This document shows, piece after piece, positions 1-9,402 of a stretch of 64,000 bases of DNA (the first letter of the stretch is position 1; every line of letters starts with the position of its first letter). Source of the stretch: Sphingobacteriales bacterium (GTDB lineage: Bacteria > Bacteroidota > Bacteroidia > Sphingobacteriales > Sphingobacteriaceae); NCBI GenBank assembly GCA_025353765.1, contig JANXOD010000024.1:124001-188000 (forward strand), written 5' to 3'. Position numbers and translations under genes: made by a program. Under the pieces are notes generated by a model. That model was not told the DNA's origin. It ran no database searches and worked only from the letters and a program-made list of their open reading frames with translations.

Positions 1-161
1 ATTTGACCAACAAAGGGAGGTAAAAAATGTTGAAATAAAAGTAATTCCAATGCTATTTTATTCAACAAGGCAACTTTACAACCTTTCTTTAAAATTACTG
101 TAAGTAGATCTTTTTAAAATCTAGTAAATGGGATACTTTCAATTTTACAATAATAATGCCC

Positions 162-347
162 TTATCCTTTCTTATCTGTATAACATCCGTTACTTCTCCA
201 ACATACCCCATGTTGCGCACTCGGACAAAGGGTACTATGTTCTGAAAGAGTTCCACCTGCTATTTTAGTCATTTCTTCATTTGATAAATTAAAAATTTTT
301 CCTTTTTTCAACTGCAATCTTGCAGTATTTAATCTTAAATTTTTCAT
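162..347 (-). CDS. Class I lanthipeptide-like RiPP precursor
   Basis: A 61-residue peptide. Residues 1-32 look like the Bacteroidota double-glycine leader: basic start, alternating leucines, then NEEMTKIAGG ending at Gly31-Gly32. The remaining 29 residues form a core with three cysteines (41, 49, 55) and several Ser/Thr (33, 35, 38, 39, 43, 52, 57), which suits lanthionine ring formation. Known of the family: such leaders guide dehydratase/cyclase enzymes and are cut after GG by a C39-type transporter. No modifying enzyme or exporter is visible; they could lie left of base 1. No clear -7 box was seen upstream. The leader call is fairly sure; the ring chemistry is inferred. Confidence 0.7.
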   Translation of the reverse strand: MKNLRLNTARLQLKKGKIFNLSNEEMTKIAGGTLSEHSTLCPSAQHGVCWRSNGCYTDKKG

Positions 348-684
348 AATTATAGCTTTTAGTTAAAAAACACTCCGTACGTAGCTATTGTTTTAGTTTT
401 AATTTCGTTTATTGTAAATTTATCGTTACATATAAAAACATTATTTCTTCTATATTTCTATCATTTATTGACTTACTATATTCATCATGAACTACTTTTG
501 GCCTTACTCATATCATAGATCAAGGAAATAAAAAACGTAGTTTTGTAAGGTTAATAGTATAAATTAGAATATAGTAAAGCTGCTTGTTCCATTCAGTTTT
601 TCTTCTATTATCACCATGCTGTAAAAGCAAACCAGAAAAAATACATCCTATTGAAGAAAAAATTATCGAAATTCTATTTTTAAA
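348..684. other. Divergent intergenic region, no gene seen
   Basis: This AT-rich gap separates the leftward peptide gene from the rightward receptor gene. A reading frame runs on the minus strand from 753 to 520, but it overlaps the receptor start and has no recognisable protein character. Promoters for both neighbours must lie here, yet I could not find a clean TAnnTTTG box. Confidence 0.5.
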
Positions 685-3009
685 ATGACCTATATACGAA
701 AACATCTTGTCCTGTTGCTTCTGTCTATTTCTTTCCAAACTATACAAGCACAAACTAAATTCACCTTAAATGGCACCATCAAAGACAATCAAAGTGGCGA
801 GTCCTTAATCGGAGCCACTGTAAAATTAATAGGTAAAACACCAAGCGGAGCCAGTTCTAATGCCTATGGTTTTTATTCCTTAAATGCCGAATTCGGCGAT
901 TATGATCTTATTGTTTCTTATATAGGCTATAAAACTCTTCACCAATCCATTAGTATGAATAAAGACATCCGACTGGATTTAGCTTTATATGCAGATAATA
1001 ATCTGGAAGAAGTAGTGGTTACCTCCGTAAAGAAAAACGAGAATGTAGTGAATGCCCAAATGGGTGTAGAAAAGGTGAATGTAAAAGAGATCAGCAGTGT
1101 ACCGGTTCTGTTTGGCGAACGCGATATTTTAAAAACACTCCAATTACTGCCGGGTATAAAATCTGCCGGAGAAGGTAATAGCGGCTTTTATGTTCGTGGC
1201 GGATCTACCGATCAGAATTTAATTTTATTGGATGAAGCACCTGTTTATAATGCCTCGCATCTGTTTGGCTTTTTCTCCACTTTTAATTCGGACGCTATAA
1301 AAGATGTAACGGTTTACAAAGGCGGAATGCCATCGCAATATGGCGGCAGACTCTCTTCCGTTCTGGATATTAAAATGAACGAAGGGAATCGTAAAGAATA
1401 TACCGCAGAAGGTGGAATTGGCCTGATATCTTCCCGTCTTAAGCTCGAAGGCCCCATCGTAAAAGATAAAAGTTCATTTATGATAAGTGCCAGAAGAACC
1501 TATGCCGATTCTTTTTTGGCTTTCTCGCCGGATAGTAACCTGAATAATAATACCCTTTATTTTTATGATTTAAACGCCAAAACAAATTACCAGTTAAATG
1601 ATAAAAATACGTTGTTCCTTTCGGGATATTTTGGCCGGGATAAACTGGCTTTACATAAAGCCTTTGGTTTTAACTGGGGGAATGCCACAGCCACCCTTCG
1701 CTGGAATCATTTATATAACAACCGCTTATTTTCCAATACCTCGCTTATTTACAGCAATTACAATTATGTGATCGAAAGCTTCCTGGAAAGCAATGAATTT
1801 AAAGTAAACTCATCCATAAAAGATGCTAATCTCAAACAAGATTTTCAGTATTCGGCAGGTACTCATGCTTTAAAGTTTGGTTTAAACGCCATACACCATA
1901 CCATTAGTCCGGGTAAAATAAGTGCAGGCAGTACATCCAGTGTAAATCAAACCACTATCCAAAATAGAAAAGGACTGGAACTTGCTGCTTATATTTCAGA
2001 TGAATGGGCCGTCAATGATAAGCTTAACCTTATTTATGGTGTACGGTTGAATGATTTTTCTTTGTTAGGCCCCGGAGAATTCAAAACTCTGGACATAGAT
2101 GGCAATACGGTATCATCCAAAAACTATACCTCTACAGCGATTGTTAAAAGCTATTTTATTGCCGAGCCCCGCGTTTCTGCCAGTTACCAGGTGAATGTTT
2201 CGGCTTCCATCAAAGCATCGTATACCCGAAATTCACAAAACATTCACTTGATGTCTAACTCTACATCTACCTCTCCTACCGATTTGTACATTATGAATAG
2301 CAATAATGTCAAACCGGAAATTGCCGATCAGCTGGCCGCAGGATATTTCAGGAACTTCAATAACGATACCTACGAGTTTTCTGCCGAGATCTATTATAAA
2401 TGGATGCAGAACCAGATTGAGTACCGTAGCGGAACTGATTTACGCGGCAACCAAAATGTAGAAGCAGATCTGCTGTTTGGAAAAGGAAGAGCGTATGGTA
2501 TGGAGCTTTTTTTAAAGAAACGGTTCGGCAAGTTTAACGGGTGGGTAGGTTACACCTTATCCAAAACAGAACGTAAATTTGATGCTTTAAATGAAGGAAA
2601 TTGGTTTTTTGCCAAGCAAGATCGTACACATGATATTTCGCTGGTTGGAATTTATAAAGCTGGCAAACGCTGGACGATTTCCTCAACCTTCGTATATAAT
2701 ACAGGCAGTGCAGTTACTTTCCCAAGCGGAAAATATCAAATTAACAATCAATCTGTTTTTTATTACGGAACCAAAAACGGTTATCGTATGCCAACGTATC
2801 ACCGCATGGATCTAGCTGCCACACTGGAAGTAAAACCGGGAAAGAAATTTCAATCGAGCTGGTCATTTAGTGTATATAATGTATACAACCGTCAAAATGC
2901 ATTTTCTATTGACTTTAAGGATGATCTGGATGATCACACAAAAACACAAATCATAAGAACTACCTTATTTGGCATCATCCCATCAATAACCTGGAATTTT
3001 AAATTTTAA
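685..3009 (+). CDS. TonB-dependent outer-membrane receptor (DUF4249-paired type)
   Basis: 774 residues. A signal peptide (residues 1-23, ending QAQ) is followed by a carboxypeptidase-regulatory-like beta-sandwich (about 26-110), a plug domain (about 125-235, with GFYVRGGSTDQNLILLDEAP) and a C-terminal 22-strand barrel. Such receptors import bulky ligands across the outer membrane using TonB energy. It is shorter than SusC proteins (about 1000 residues), and no SusD follows; instead a DUF4249 lipoprotein starts 2 bases after its stop, which is a recognised alternative pairing in Bacteroidota. The ligand is unknown; iron chelates or peptides are possible. The start fits the signal peptide. Confidence 0.9.
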   Translation: MTYIRKHLVLLLLSISFQTIQAQTKFTLNGTIKDNQSGESLIGATVKLIGKTPSGASSNAYGFYSLNAEFGDYDLIVSYIGYKTLHQSISMNKDIRLDLALYADNNLEEVVVTSVKKNENVVNAQMGVEKVNVKEISSVPVLFGERDILKTLQLLPGIKSAGEGNSGFYVRGGSTDQNLILLDEAPVYNASHLFGFFSTFNSDAIKDVTVYKGGMPSQYGGRLSSVLDIKMNEGNRKEYTAEGGIGLISSRLKLEGPIVKDKSSFMISARRTYADSFLAFSPDSNLNNNTLYFYDLNAKTNYQLNDKNTLFLSGYFGRDKLALHKAFGFNWGNATATLRWNHLYNNRLFSNTSLIYSNYNYVIESFLESNEFKVNSSIKDANLKQDFQYSAGTHALKFGLNAIHHTISPGKISAGSTSSVNQTTIQNRKGLELAAYISDEWAVNDKLNLIYGVRLNDFSLLGPGEFKTLDIDGNTVSSKNYTSTAIVKSYFIAEPRVSASYQVNVSASIKASYTRNSQNIHLMSNSTSTSPTDLYIMNSNNVKPEIADQLAAGYFRNFNNDTYEFSAEIYYKWMQNQIEYRSGTDLRGNQNVEADLLFGKGRAYGMELFLKKRFGKFNGWVGYTLSKTERKFDALNEGNWFFAKQDRTHDISLVGIYKAGKRWTISSTFVYNTGSAVTFPSGKYQINNQSVFYYGTKNGYRMPTYHRMDLAATLEVKPGKKFQSSWSFSVYNVYNRQNAFSIDFKDDLDDHTKTQIIRTTLFGIIPSITWNFKF

Positions 3010-3010
3010 C

Positions 3011-3802
3011 ATGAAACCATTCGCTCTAATTTATCTGTTTGCTTTTTCGGTGATGATGTTATTCGCATCCTGCGAAAAAATAATTTCGCTAGATCTTAAA
3101 ACTGCCGAGCCTGTAGTAGTCATTGAAGGCTATGTAACCGATCAGGATGAAGTTCAAACGGTTAAAATATCTAAAACATATTCGTTTGCAGAACCCAATA
3201 AATTAAATGGAGTATCGGGCGCCCAGGTTATTTTAACTAATGGAAATACTTCCATCCCATTTGTTGAAACCGCACCCGGTATTTACCAAAGCGTACTATT
3301 TGCCGGTCTTCCAGGTGAAAAGTATACATTGGAGGTAGTTTTTGAAGGTAAAACCTATACGGCAAGTTCTGCTATGCCGCAAAAAGTACCTATTGAATCC
3401 TTGACTTATAAAAAATTAAGCTTTTTTGGGAGTGAAAAAACCTATCCTGTTATTACCTACCAGGATCCGGCTGGAACGCAAAACCAATATCATTATGTAG
3501 TCACACTAAACAACATCGAAATTAAATTCAATTCTGTAGAGGAAGATCGGTTCAACGATGGCAATAAGGTAGAAAATATTATTTTTTATGCATTAGATGA
3601 TTTAAAATCAGGCGATCAGATTGATATTGAATTCCAAACCATAGACCGTAATGTATTTAAGTATTTTTTTGCATTAAGCCAGATTAATGGCAATGGTGGC
3701 CCGCCGGTTGCACCATCTAACCCTGTATCAAATTTCACGAATGGAGCTTTGGGCGTGTTTAGCGCATACAGTACTCAGAAAAAGACGTTTATTAAGCAAT
3801 AA
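3011..3802 (+). CDS. DUF4249 family lipoprotein
   Basis: 263 residues with a lipoprotein signal ending FASC at residues 18-21, so it is probably lipid-anchored at the outer membrane. The N-terminal half carries an Ig-like segment; the C-terminal NFTNGALGVFSAYS block is typical of the DUF4249 family. It follows the TonB receptor by 1 base and is surely cotranscribed and probably translationally coupled. By analogy with SusD it may cap the receptor or bind its substrate, but that is inference. The gene looks intact, ending just before the 21-bp repeat region. Confidence 0.85.
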   Translation: MKPFALIYLFAFSVMMLFASCEKIISLDLKTAEPVVVIEGYVTDQDEVQTVKISKTYSFAEPNKLNGVSGAQVILTNGNTSIPFVETAPGIYQSVLFAGLPGEKYTLEVVFEGKTYTASSAMPQKVPIESLTYKKLSFFGSEKTYPVITYQDPAGTQNQYHYVVTLNNIEIKFNSVEEDRFNDGNKVENIIFYALDDLKSGDQIDIEFQTIDRNVFKYFFALSQINGNGGPPVAPSNPVSNFTNGALGVFSAYSTQKKTFIKQ

Positions 3803-4452
3803 TGTTTATTCTGACGCAAATCTCCGCTTGTGTCTATTATACTGTTGCCCACATGTTTTATTTATTGTTCCTATTAGCAGTTCTCCTAAAAAGACTTCTG
3901 TGTAAATGGCATAGCCCTCTTCTATCTTTCCTTCTACAATTCCCGACCTTATTTGCTGCGTTTAGCACGTACTTGTCCCCTTTTTAGAAGCGGGTTAGGG
4001 GAATGACACAGTCTTGGGCAATTATTCGCAAGTATTTATATTACCTCCTTAATAAAATCTCACCTACAATTCTTCTTGGCACCAAGAAAGCTACCCTTGG
4101 TGCTGGGAAAGCTATCGATGGCGCTAGGATAATTCCTCTTGGCGGAGAGAAAACTACCGATGGCGCTGGGATAATTCCTCTTGGGAGAGGGAAAACTAGT
4201 GATGGGGCTGAGAAAACTCCTCTTGGCAGAGGGAAAGTTATCAATGGCGCTGAGAAAGCTCCTCTTGGCAGAGGGAAAATTAGCGATGGCGCTGAGACAA
4301 TTTCTCTTGACGGAGAGAAACCTGGGATGTCGAAGACACTTCAGCTAGAAATATCTCACAATACTTAACGAGTGACAACAAGGAGGAGACTAATTAGGTG
4401 CTTAAACCAAATTAAGTGAATAATGCCAATTGCATAACCATATCGCTTAATA
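3803..4452. other. Convergent intergenic region holding a tandem array
   Basis: About 650 bases between two convergent genes. The middle (4078-4329) is a tandem repeat listed separately. Short open frames at 3802-3987 and 4003-4368 exist, but the first has no protein-like features beyond hydrophobicity and the second is just the repeat read in an open frame. No clear terminator for either neighbour was found. Confidence 0.5.
4078..4329. repeat. 21-bp tandem array (12 units; 42-bp higher-order unit)
   Basis: Twelve consecutive 21-base units with no indel. Two unit types alternate: one begins GGCGCTGAGAAA and ends CTCCTCTT, the other begins GGCAGAGGGAAA and ends TAGCGAT, giving a 42-bp higher-order repeat. 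Because 21 is a multiple of three, the array stays open and can be read as a 14-residue repeat (GAEKTPLGRGKISD), but it can also be read open on the other strand over part of its length, so a protein is doubtful. On the minus strand each unit carries a TTTTC/CTTTC core. It lies between convergent genes. Confidence 0.9.
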
Positions 4453-4923
4453 TCAATTGCTATCATTAGAACCATACTTCACACACACCACACCAAACTT
4501 ATTCAGAAAATCTACTCCTTCATCGGATGCTAAGCCTTTATATTCTGCATAAGAATTTTTAAACCATACTTTTTTAATACCGGTTGAATAGATTATTCGA
4601 GCACAGGCTAAACAGGGTGATAAGGTTAAATAAAGCGTTGACCCCTCTAAGCTGGATCCATTTTTTACCGCATAAAGTATGGTATTCTCTTCGGCATGTA
4701 AAGCTAAGGAACAACTGTTTTTAGAATCACGCGGGCATCCGGTTTCAGGCCATTCTTCATCACAATTATGCGTACCCGCCGGCGGACCATTATACCCAAT
4801 GGAAATAATACGGGTATCTTTTGTTAAAACAGCGCCAACCTGGGCCTTTACGCAATGTGAGCGCAAAGCCAGGTCGGATGCCAAATTCATGAAAATATGA
4901 TCAAAGCTTAGTTTATTAATCAT
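4453..4923 (-). CDS. dCMP deaminase family protein (ComEB-like)
   Basis: 156 residues. Zinc-dependent cytidine/deoxycytidylate deaminase fold: the HAEEN motif (around residue 76) supplies one zinc ligand and the catalytic glutamate, and PCLAC (around 102-106) supplies two cysteines. Deoxycytidylate deaminases convert dCMP to dUMP for thymidylate synthesis; ComEB names the same family in competence loci. Its ATG overlaps the stop of the upstream sugar transporter by one base (TAATG), so the two are one transcript. The tie between sugar uptake and dCMP deamination is not obvious. Confidence 0.85.
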   Translation of the reverse strand: MINKLSFDHIFMNLASDLALRSHCVKAQVGAVLTKDTRIISIGYNGPPAGTHNCDEEWPETGCPRDSKNSCSLALHAEENTILYAVKNGSSLEGSTLYLTLSPCLACARIIYSTGIKKVWFKNSYAEYKGLASDEGVDFLNKFGVVCVKYGSNDSN

Positions 4924-6593
4924 TAATGTGCAGCTCCTGTTTCAACCTCATGATCTATTCCCTGATTTTTAAGAATACCAATCACTTTCCAGCCATAAAA
5001 AGCCAAATAAGCAAAGCATAAAACAGGAACAAAATAAGATGGATGAATGCCAATAATATCCGAAATTTTACCTTGCAGAGGCGGAATAATTCCACCACCC
5101 AAAATCATCATAATTAAGAAAGAAGAACCTTGGGAAGTATATTTTCCGATGCCTGCAATAGCCAACGAGAAAATAGCCGGCCACATAATACTGCAAAATA
5201 ATCCACCACTCATAAAGGCATAAGTAGCTATAGTACCATTTGTCATTAATCCAATGGTCATTGCAATCATGCCCATTAATCCGAAAATCATTAGGGTACG
5301 AGCCGGGCGATCTTTACCTAAGAAAAAGCCTGCAATTTGAAAAGCTACAACAGCTGCATAAGCAAATAATGGCGTTACATTCTGTCCAGAAATAGAGTTT
5401 ACCCCAAGAACAACACCAAATGCGATATAAGGGACAACAATTAATAATATTTTTTTGAGCTTATTTGATGGATTAAAAACAGAGATTGCTCCGGCCCAAC
5501 GGCCTATCATTAAACTGCCCCAATACATAGAAACATAAGGCGCAAGGGCCGAACCGGTGATACTGCCAAAAGCAGATGTTTTAAGCAACTCTCCTAAATT
5601 ACTTTGAATAGTAACTTCAACTCCTACATAAGTGAATATCCCCAGCATTCCTAAAACTAATTGAGGATATTTCATTGCTCCCCAACCTTCGGGCTTGCGT
5701 TTTGCAGCAGAATTGGCAAACAATAAACCAAATACAATAACCAATAATGAGATGATGGTTAAGCCAAGTCCTAAATAATCTTTTTCTTTATTTTGTATAA
5801 AACGGGTAATAAATTCAGGGTCTTCATAACGTGAAAAGATATACCCAAAAATAACAACCATAATCACAGTAATGGCAATAAGTGTAGTCATTGCTTTTTT
5901 AGCGGGTTCAAAAGTTGAATCACTTTTCCCGGCCGGTAGCTTTTTAGAAAAGAAGAAAAGGGCAGCTGCCAGTAAAAAAAGTCCTCCTACAAAAACATAT
6001 AGAACTTCCATCTTATCTAAAGAATTAGCTTTTTGGGCAAACTCTCTAATATATTCTTCATTTACACCTGCAATTATCCCAAACAGTGCAAAAGAAACAA
6101 CCAATGGCCCAATAGTGGTTCCTAATGAATTTATTCCTCCCGCTAAATTCAATCTGTTGGAGGCTGTATGAGGCTCGCCTAAAGAAGCTGCAAAAGGCTG
6201 GGCGGATGTTTGCTGTAATGAAAATCCTAAAGCCACAACAAATAAAGCAGCTAAAATCATCAGATAACTACCTTGGGTAACCGCAAATATCATAAAAGCT
6301 GCGCCAAAAGTACTAATCAACAAGCCATTAATAATTCCCTTTTTAAAACCCCAGGAATTAAGAATATCGTTTTTTGCCAGACTGCTAAAAATAAATAGGA
6401 GCAATGCACCAATATAATAAGCCCCATAAAAGGCAAAATCTATCAGCTGACTTTGAAATTGGTCTAAGCCAAATTTAGCTTTGCAAAATGGGATGAAAAC
6501 ACCATTGGATGCTCCAATAAATCCCCAAAAGAAAAATACCGTAATCAAGGTATAAAGTGCAGATTTAGAATTTTGTTGTTCGTTTTGGCTCAT
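4923..6593 (-). CDS. Sugar MFS transporter (FucP/GluP-like)
   Basis: A polytopic membrane protein of about 556 residues with around twelve membrane segments, of the fucose/glucose-galactose H+ symporter group. The FFFWGF segment in helix 1 and [14 protein letters not shown] with the [11 protein letters not shown] stretch are typical. Bacteroidota members are longer than E. coli FucP (about 440), with an enlarged central loop, as here. I place the start at 6593 (MSQNEQQ) rather than 36 bases upstream, because the extra residues are not membrane- or family-like. Substrate is inferred as a hexose or N-acetylhexosamine. It is cotranscribed with the deaminase gene. Confidence 0.85.
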   Translation of the reverse strand: MSQNEQQNSKSALYTLITVFFFWGFIGASNGVFIPFCKAKFGLDQFQSQLIDFAFYGAYYIGALLLFIFSSLAKNDILNSWGFKKGIINGLLISTFGAAFMIFAVTQGSYLMILAALFVVALGFSLQQTSAQPFAASLGEPHTASNRLNLAGGINSLGTTIGPLVVSFALFGIIAGVNEEYIREFAQKANSLDKMEVLYVFVGGLFLLAAALFFFSKKLPAGKSDSTFEPAKKAMTTLIAITVIMVVIFGYIFSRYEDPEFITRFIQNKEKDYLGLGLTIISLLVIVFGLLFANSAAKRKPEGWGAMKYPQLVLGMLGIFTYVGVEVTIQSNLGELLKTSAFGSITGSALAPYVSMYWGSLMIGRWAGAISVFNPSNKLKKILLIVVPYIAFGVVLGVNSISGQNVTPLFAYAAVVAFQIAGFFLGKDRPARTLMIFGLMGMIAMTIGLMTNGTIATYAFMSGGLFCSIMWPAIFSLAIAGIGKYTSQGSSFLIMMILGGGIIPPLQGKISDIIGIHPSYFVPVLCFAYLAFYGWKVIGILKNQGIDHEVETGAAH

Positions 6594-6746
6594 TTTTCCG
6601 AAATTAATTTTAAAAAATATCTCTAACATAAATCAATTTTCTCACATCTCTTACACTTTTACTACTTTTCTGAAAGAGAATACAAAACTCATTGATTCTT
6701 TAGGTTTAAATTGCATATTCGCGAATTAGGAATTAACCATTCGTAA

Positions 6747-7376
6747 ATGCTCGAATCAATCATATCTGGAATTGGATTGGGAATTGTACTTTCCTTTTTA
6801 ACCGGACCCGTTTTTTTTGCTTTAATTAAAACAAGTATAGAGAAGGGGTTTTATGCAGGTGTATCATTAGCCGGTGGGGTTTTACTTAGCGATATTCTAT
6901 ACGTTGCTCTAACCGTTTACGGATCATCTTACCTGGCTTTAGAAAACAAATACAGATTGCAAATAGGTATCGCCGGAAGTGCTATTTTACTATTCATAGG
7001 CATCTATTATCTCTTTAAAAAGGTAAAGATCAATTATGAAAAAACAACTTCGAAAAAACATAATACAGGTTATTTTTTGAAAGGGTTTTTTATGTGCATT
7101 TTCAATCCTGCCATTTTACTTTACTGGATTAGTGTTACAAGTGGTGTAATTTCTGTTGCCGGAGAGTTTAATCCGAAAGATATTATCCCATTTTTCGGAT
7201 CTATTTTAATTACACAATTTAGTTTGGATATAACTAAAGCTTATTATGCGAATAAATTACGTTACCGGATCAAAGAGAAAACCATATCAAGACTAAATCT
7301 GATAGCGGGAACTTTGATTATCATTTTTGCCTTCCGACTGATATATAACCTTATTACAGGGCATTCACTAATCTAA
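6747..7376 (+). CDS. LysE/RhtB family exporter
   Basis: 209 residues with about six hydrophobic segments. The N-terminal GIGLGIVLSFLTGPVFFALI stretch with the conserved Gly-Pro is the hallmark of the LysE translocator family, and FNPAILLYW in the middle matches the second conserved Asn-Pro helix. These proteins export amino acids or related small solutes across the inner membrane. Substrate is unknown. The gene stands alone, divergent from the sugar transporter and convergent with the amidophosphoribosyltransferase gene. Confidence 0.8.
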   Translation: MLESIISGIGLGIVLSFLTGPVFFALIKTSIEKGFYAGVSLAGGVLLSDILYVALTVYGSSYLALENKYRLQIGIAGSAILLFIGIYYLFKKVKINYEKTTSKKHNTGYFLKGFFMCIFNPAILLYWISVTSGVISVAGEFNPKDIIPFFGSILITQFSLDITKAYYANKLRYRIKEKTISRLNLIAGTLIIIFAFRLIYNLITGHSLI

Positions 7377-7445
7377 AAAATGACAGGAGGATTGAATGAA
7401 GAATTAAGGTTATCTAGATACTAAATACTCTTATCTAAATACTAA

Positions 7446-9347
7446 TTAGTAAGCTCGCTGATTTTTGCCTTCTACCCAATTCATAAAGGCTTTATTAACT
7501 ACTTTATTTCCTCCCGGAGTTGGGTAATTACCCGAAAAATACCAGTCACCTAAATGGTTAGGGCAGGCTTTATGCAAATTATCTAAGGTTTGATAAATCA
7601 CCTTAATTTGAGTATTCGTATCTTTAGGAGTGATGATTTGTGCAATGCGATCAGAAATTTCTTCATCAGTAAAGTGATTATAAATTGCCTGGACATAATT
7701 TTTAACCTGCTTATTACCCAATTTTTCGGACTCGATACAGTTTTGATACGTTTCCTGAATAATATGTTCTTTCCTGGTTTCTTTAAGCAATGAAATAGCG
7801 GCTTCAAATGCCACAAATTCTCCCATTCTGGACATATCTATGCCATAACAATCCGGATAACGGATTTGAGGAGCTGAAGATACCACAATAATTTTTTCAG
7901 GGCCTAAACGATCCAGAATTCTTAAAATACTTTGTTTGAGTGTTGTGCCTCTAACTATCGAATCATCTAGAACAACCAATGTATCTGTGCTTTTTTTAAT
8001 GATTCCGTAAGTGGTATCATACACATGCGCAACCATATCCTGACGATCGGCATCTTGTGTGATAAAAGTTCTTAATTTCACATCTTTGACGGCAATTTTT
8101 TCAACTCTTGGTGCCATATTCAGTACTTCTTCAAGCTCAACATCAGATATTTTATCAGCACGTTTAAGCAGAATTTCCTTTTGAAGTTTCTTTACATATT
8201 TGTGAACTCCTTCTACTAAACCATAAAAAGCAACTTCGGCAGTATTGGGAATATAGGAAAGTACCGTATTTTTAAGATCGTAATTTATTGCTTCTAATAT
8301 TTGCGGACATAATAAGCGGCCCAGTTGTTTTCTTTCTCTATAAATAGAAGCATCACTCCCTCTTGAAAAATAGATTCGCTCAAAAGAACATGATTTTTGT
8401 TCTTCGGGTTTTCGGAATTGCTCTTCAGTTATTTTTCCGTTCTTCTTAATGATCAAAGCATGACCCGGCTTAATTTCCTTTATAGATTCTAGCGGAACAT
8501 TAAATGCCGTTTGTATGGCAGGACGTTCTGAAGTGACTACTACTATTTCATCATCCTGATAGTAAAATGCAGGCCTTATTCCTACCGGATCACGCATTAC
8601 AAATGCATCACCATGGCCTAAAATTCCGCTTATAGTATAGCCTCCATCCCAGGTTTTAGCAGATCTACGAAGAATTTCAGCAACATTTATCTTATCTGCA
8701 ATCTGATGACTGATCTCTGCATTAGAGAAACCTTCTGCTTTAAATTTATCAAATAGCTCCTGATTTTCTGCATCTAAAAAATGGCCTATTTTTTCCAGAA
8801 CGGTAACCGTATCTGTACGTTCTTTGGGATGCTGGCCCAATTCGAATAGCTGCTCAAGCAGTTCATCTACATTGGTCATATTAAAATTACCGCAGATCAC
8901 CAGGTTTCTGGTCATCCAATTATTTTGACGCAAAAAAGGATGGCAGCTTTCAATACTATTTTTACCATGGGTTCCATATCGTAAATGACCCATCAATACT
9001 TCACCGGTAAAACTTACATTTTCTTTTAGCCATTCTGTATCCTGAAGTAATTCGGGGCTGTTTTTTTGGATATCGGCGAATTTATTTTGTACATATTCAA
9101 AAATTTCAGAAACAGCATTTGCACCCATCGCCCTATGACGACTGATATATCTTTTGCCAGGCTTTACATCTAACTTTATTGTGGCTATTCCGGCTCCATC
9201 TTGTCCGCGATTATGCTGCTTCTCCATCAAAAGATAGAGTTTATTTAAGCCATATAGTGCCGTGCCATACTTTTGCTGATAATAAGATAAAGGCTTTAAA
9301 AGACGGATTAATGCAACACCGCACTCGTGTTTGATCTGATCGCTCAT
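7446..9347 (-). CDS. Amidophosphoribosyltransferase, long PurF-like form
   Basis: 633 residues. An N-terminal Ntn glutaminase domain begins with the nucleophile candidate Cys9 (HECGVA) and includes RGQDGAG and GHLRYGTHG; the C-terminal phosphoribosyltransferase domain shows the PRPP loop VVLDDSIVRGTT. PurF transfers ammonia from glutamine to PRPP, the first step of purine synthesis. Standard PurF is about 500 residues; this longer form is common in Bacteroidota, often beside a normal purF elsewhere. Whether it is the main purine enzyme or a paralogue with another amine acceptor cannot be told here. It is followed by AT-rich sequence with repeated TACTAAATACT words (7416-7440). Confidence 0.85.
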   Translation of the reverse strand: MSDQIKHECGVALIRLLKPLSYYQQKYGTALYGLNKLYLLMEKQHNRGQDGAGIATIKLDVKPGKRYISRHRAMGANAVSEIFEYVQNKFADIQKNSPELLQDTEWLKENVSFTGEVLMGHLRYGTHGKNSIESCHPFLRQNNWMTRNLVICGNFNMTNVDELLEQLFELGQHPKERTDTVTVLEKIGHFLDAENQELFDKFKAEGFSNAEISHQIADKINVAEILRRSAKTWDGGYTISGILGHGDAFVMRDPVGIRPAFYYQDDEIVVVTSERPAIQTAFNVPLESIKEIKPGHALIIKKNGKITEEQFRKPEEQKSCSFERIYFSRGSDASIYRERKQLGRLLCPQILEAINYDLKNTVLSYIPNTAEVAFYGLVEGVHKYVKKLQKEILLKRADKISDVELEEVLNMAPRVEKIAVKDVKLRTFITQDADRQDMVAHVYDTTYGIIKKSTDTLVVLDDSIVRGTTLKQSILRILDRLGPEKIIVVSSAPQIRYPDCYGIDMSRMGEFVAFEAAISLLKETRKEHIIQETYQNCIESEKLGNKQVKNYVQAIYNHFTDEEISDRIAQIITPKDTNTQIKVIYQTLDNLHKACPNHLGDWYFSGNYPTPGGNKVVNKAFMNWVEGKNQRAY

Positions 9348-9402
9348 GGTTGGTAATGAGAACGCAAAACTACGGATTTAATCAGGAATACATGAAGGAA
9401 TA

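Noticed and set aside
520..753. A 77-residue minus-strand frame
   Set aside because: It overlaps the receptor gene's signal peptide region and has no recognisable protein features.
685..3802. SusC/SusD polysaccharide uptake pair
   Set aside because: The receptor is too short for SusC and the second protein is DUF4249, not SusD; no glycosidase genes are next to it.
3687..3987. Short hydrophobic frames after the DUF4249 gene
   Set aside because: They overlap the lipoprotein gene in another frame or start on its last base and show no family, start signal or conserved pattern.
4003..4368. A 121-residue repeat protein gene
   Set aside because: The frame is open because the repeat unit is a multiple of three without stops; there is no signal, no start context, and the opposite strand is partly open too. 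Kept as a repeat, not as a gene.
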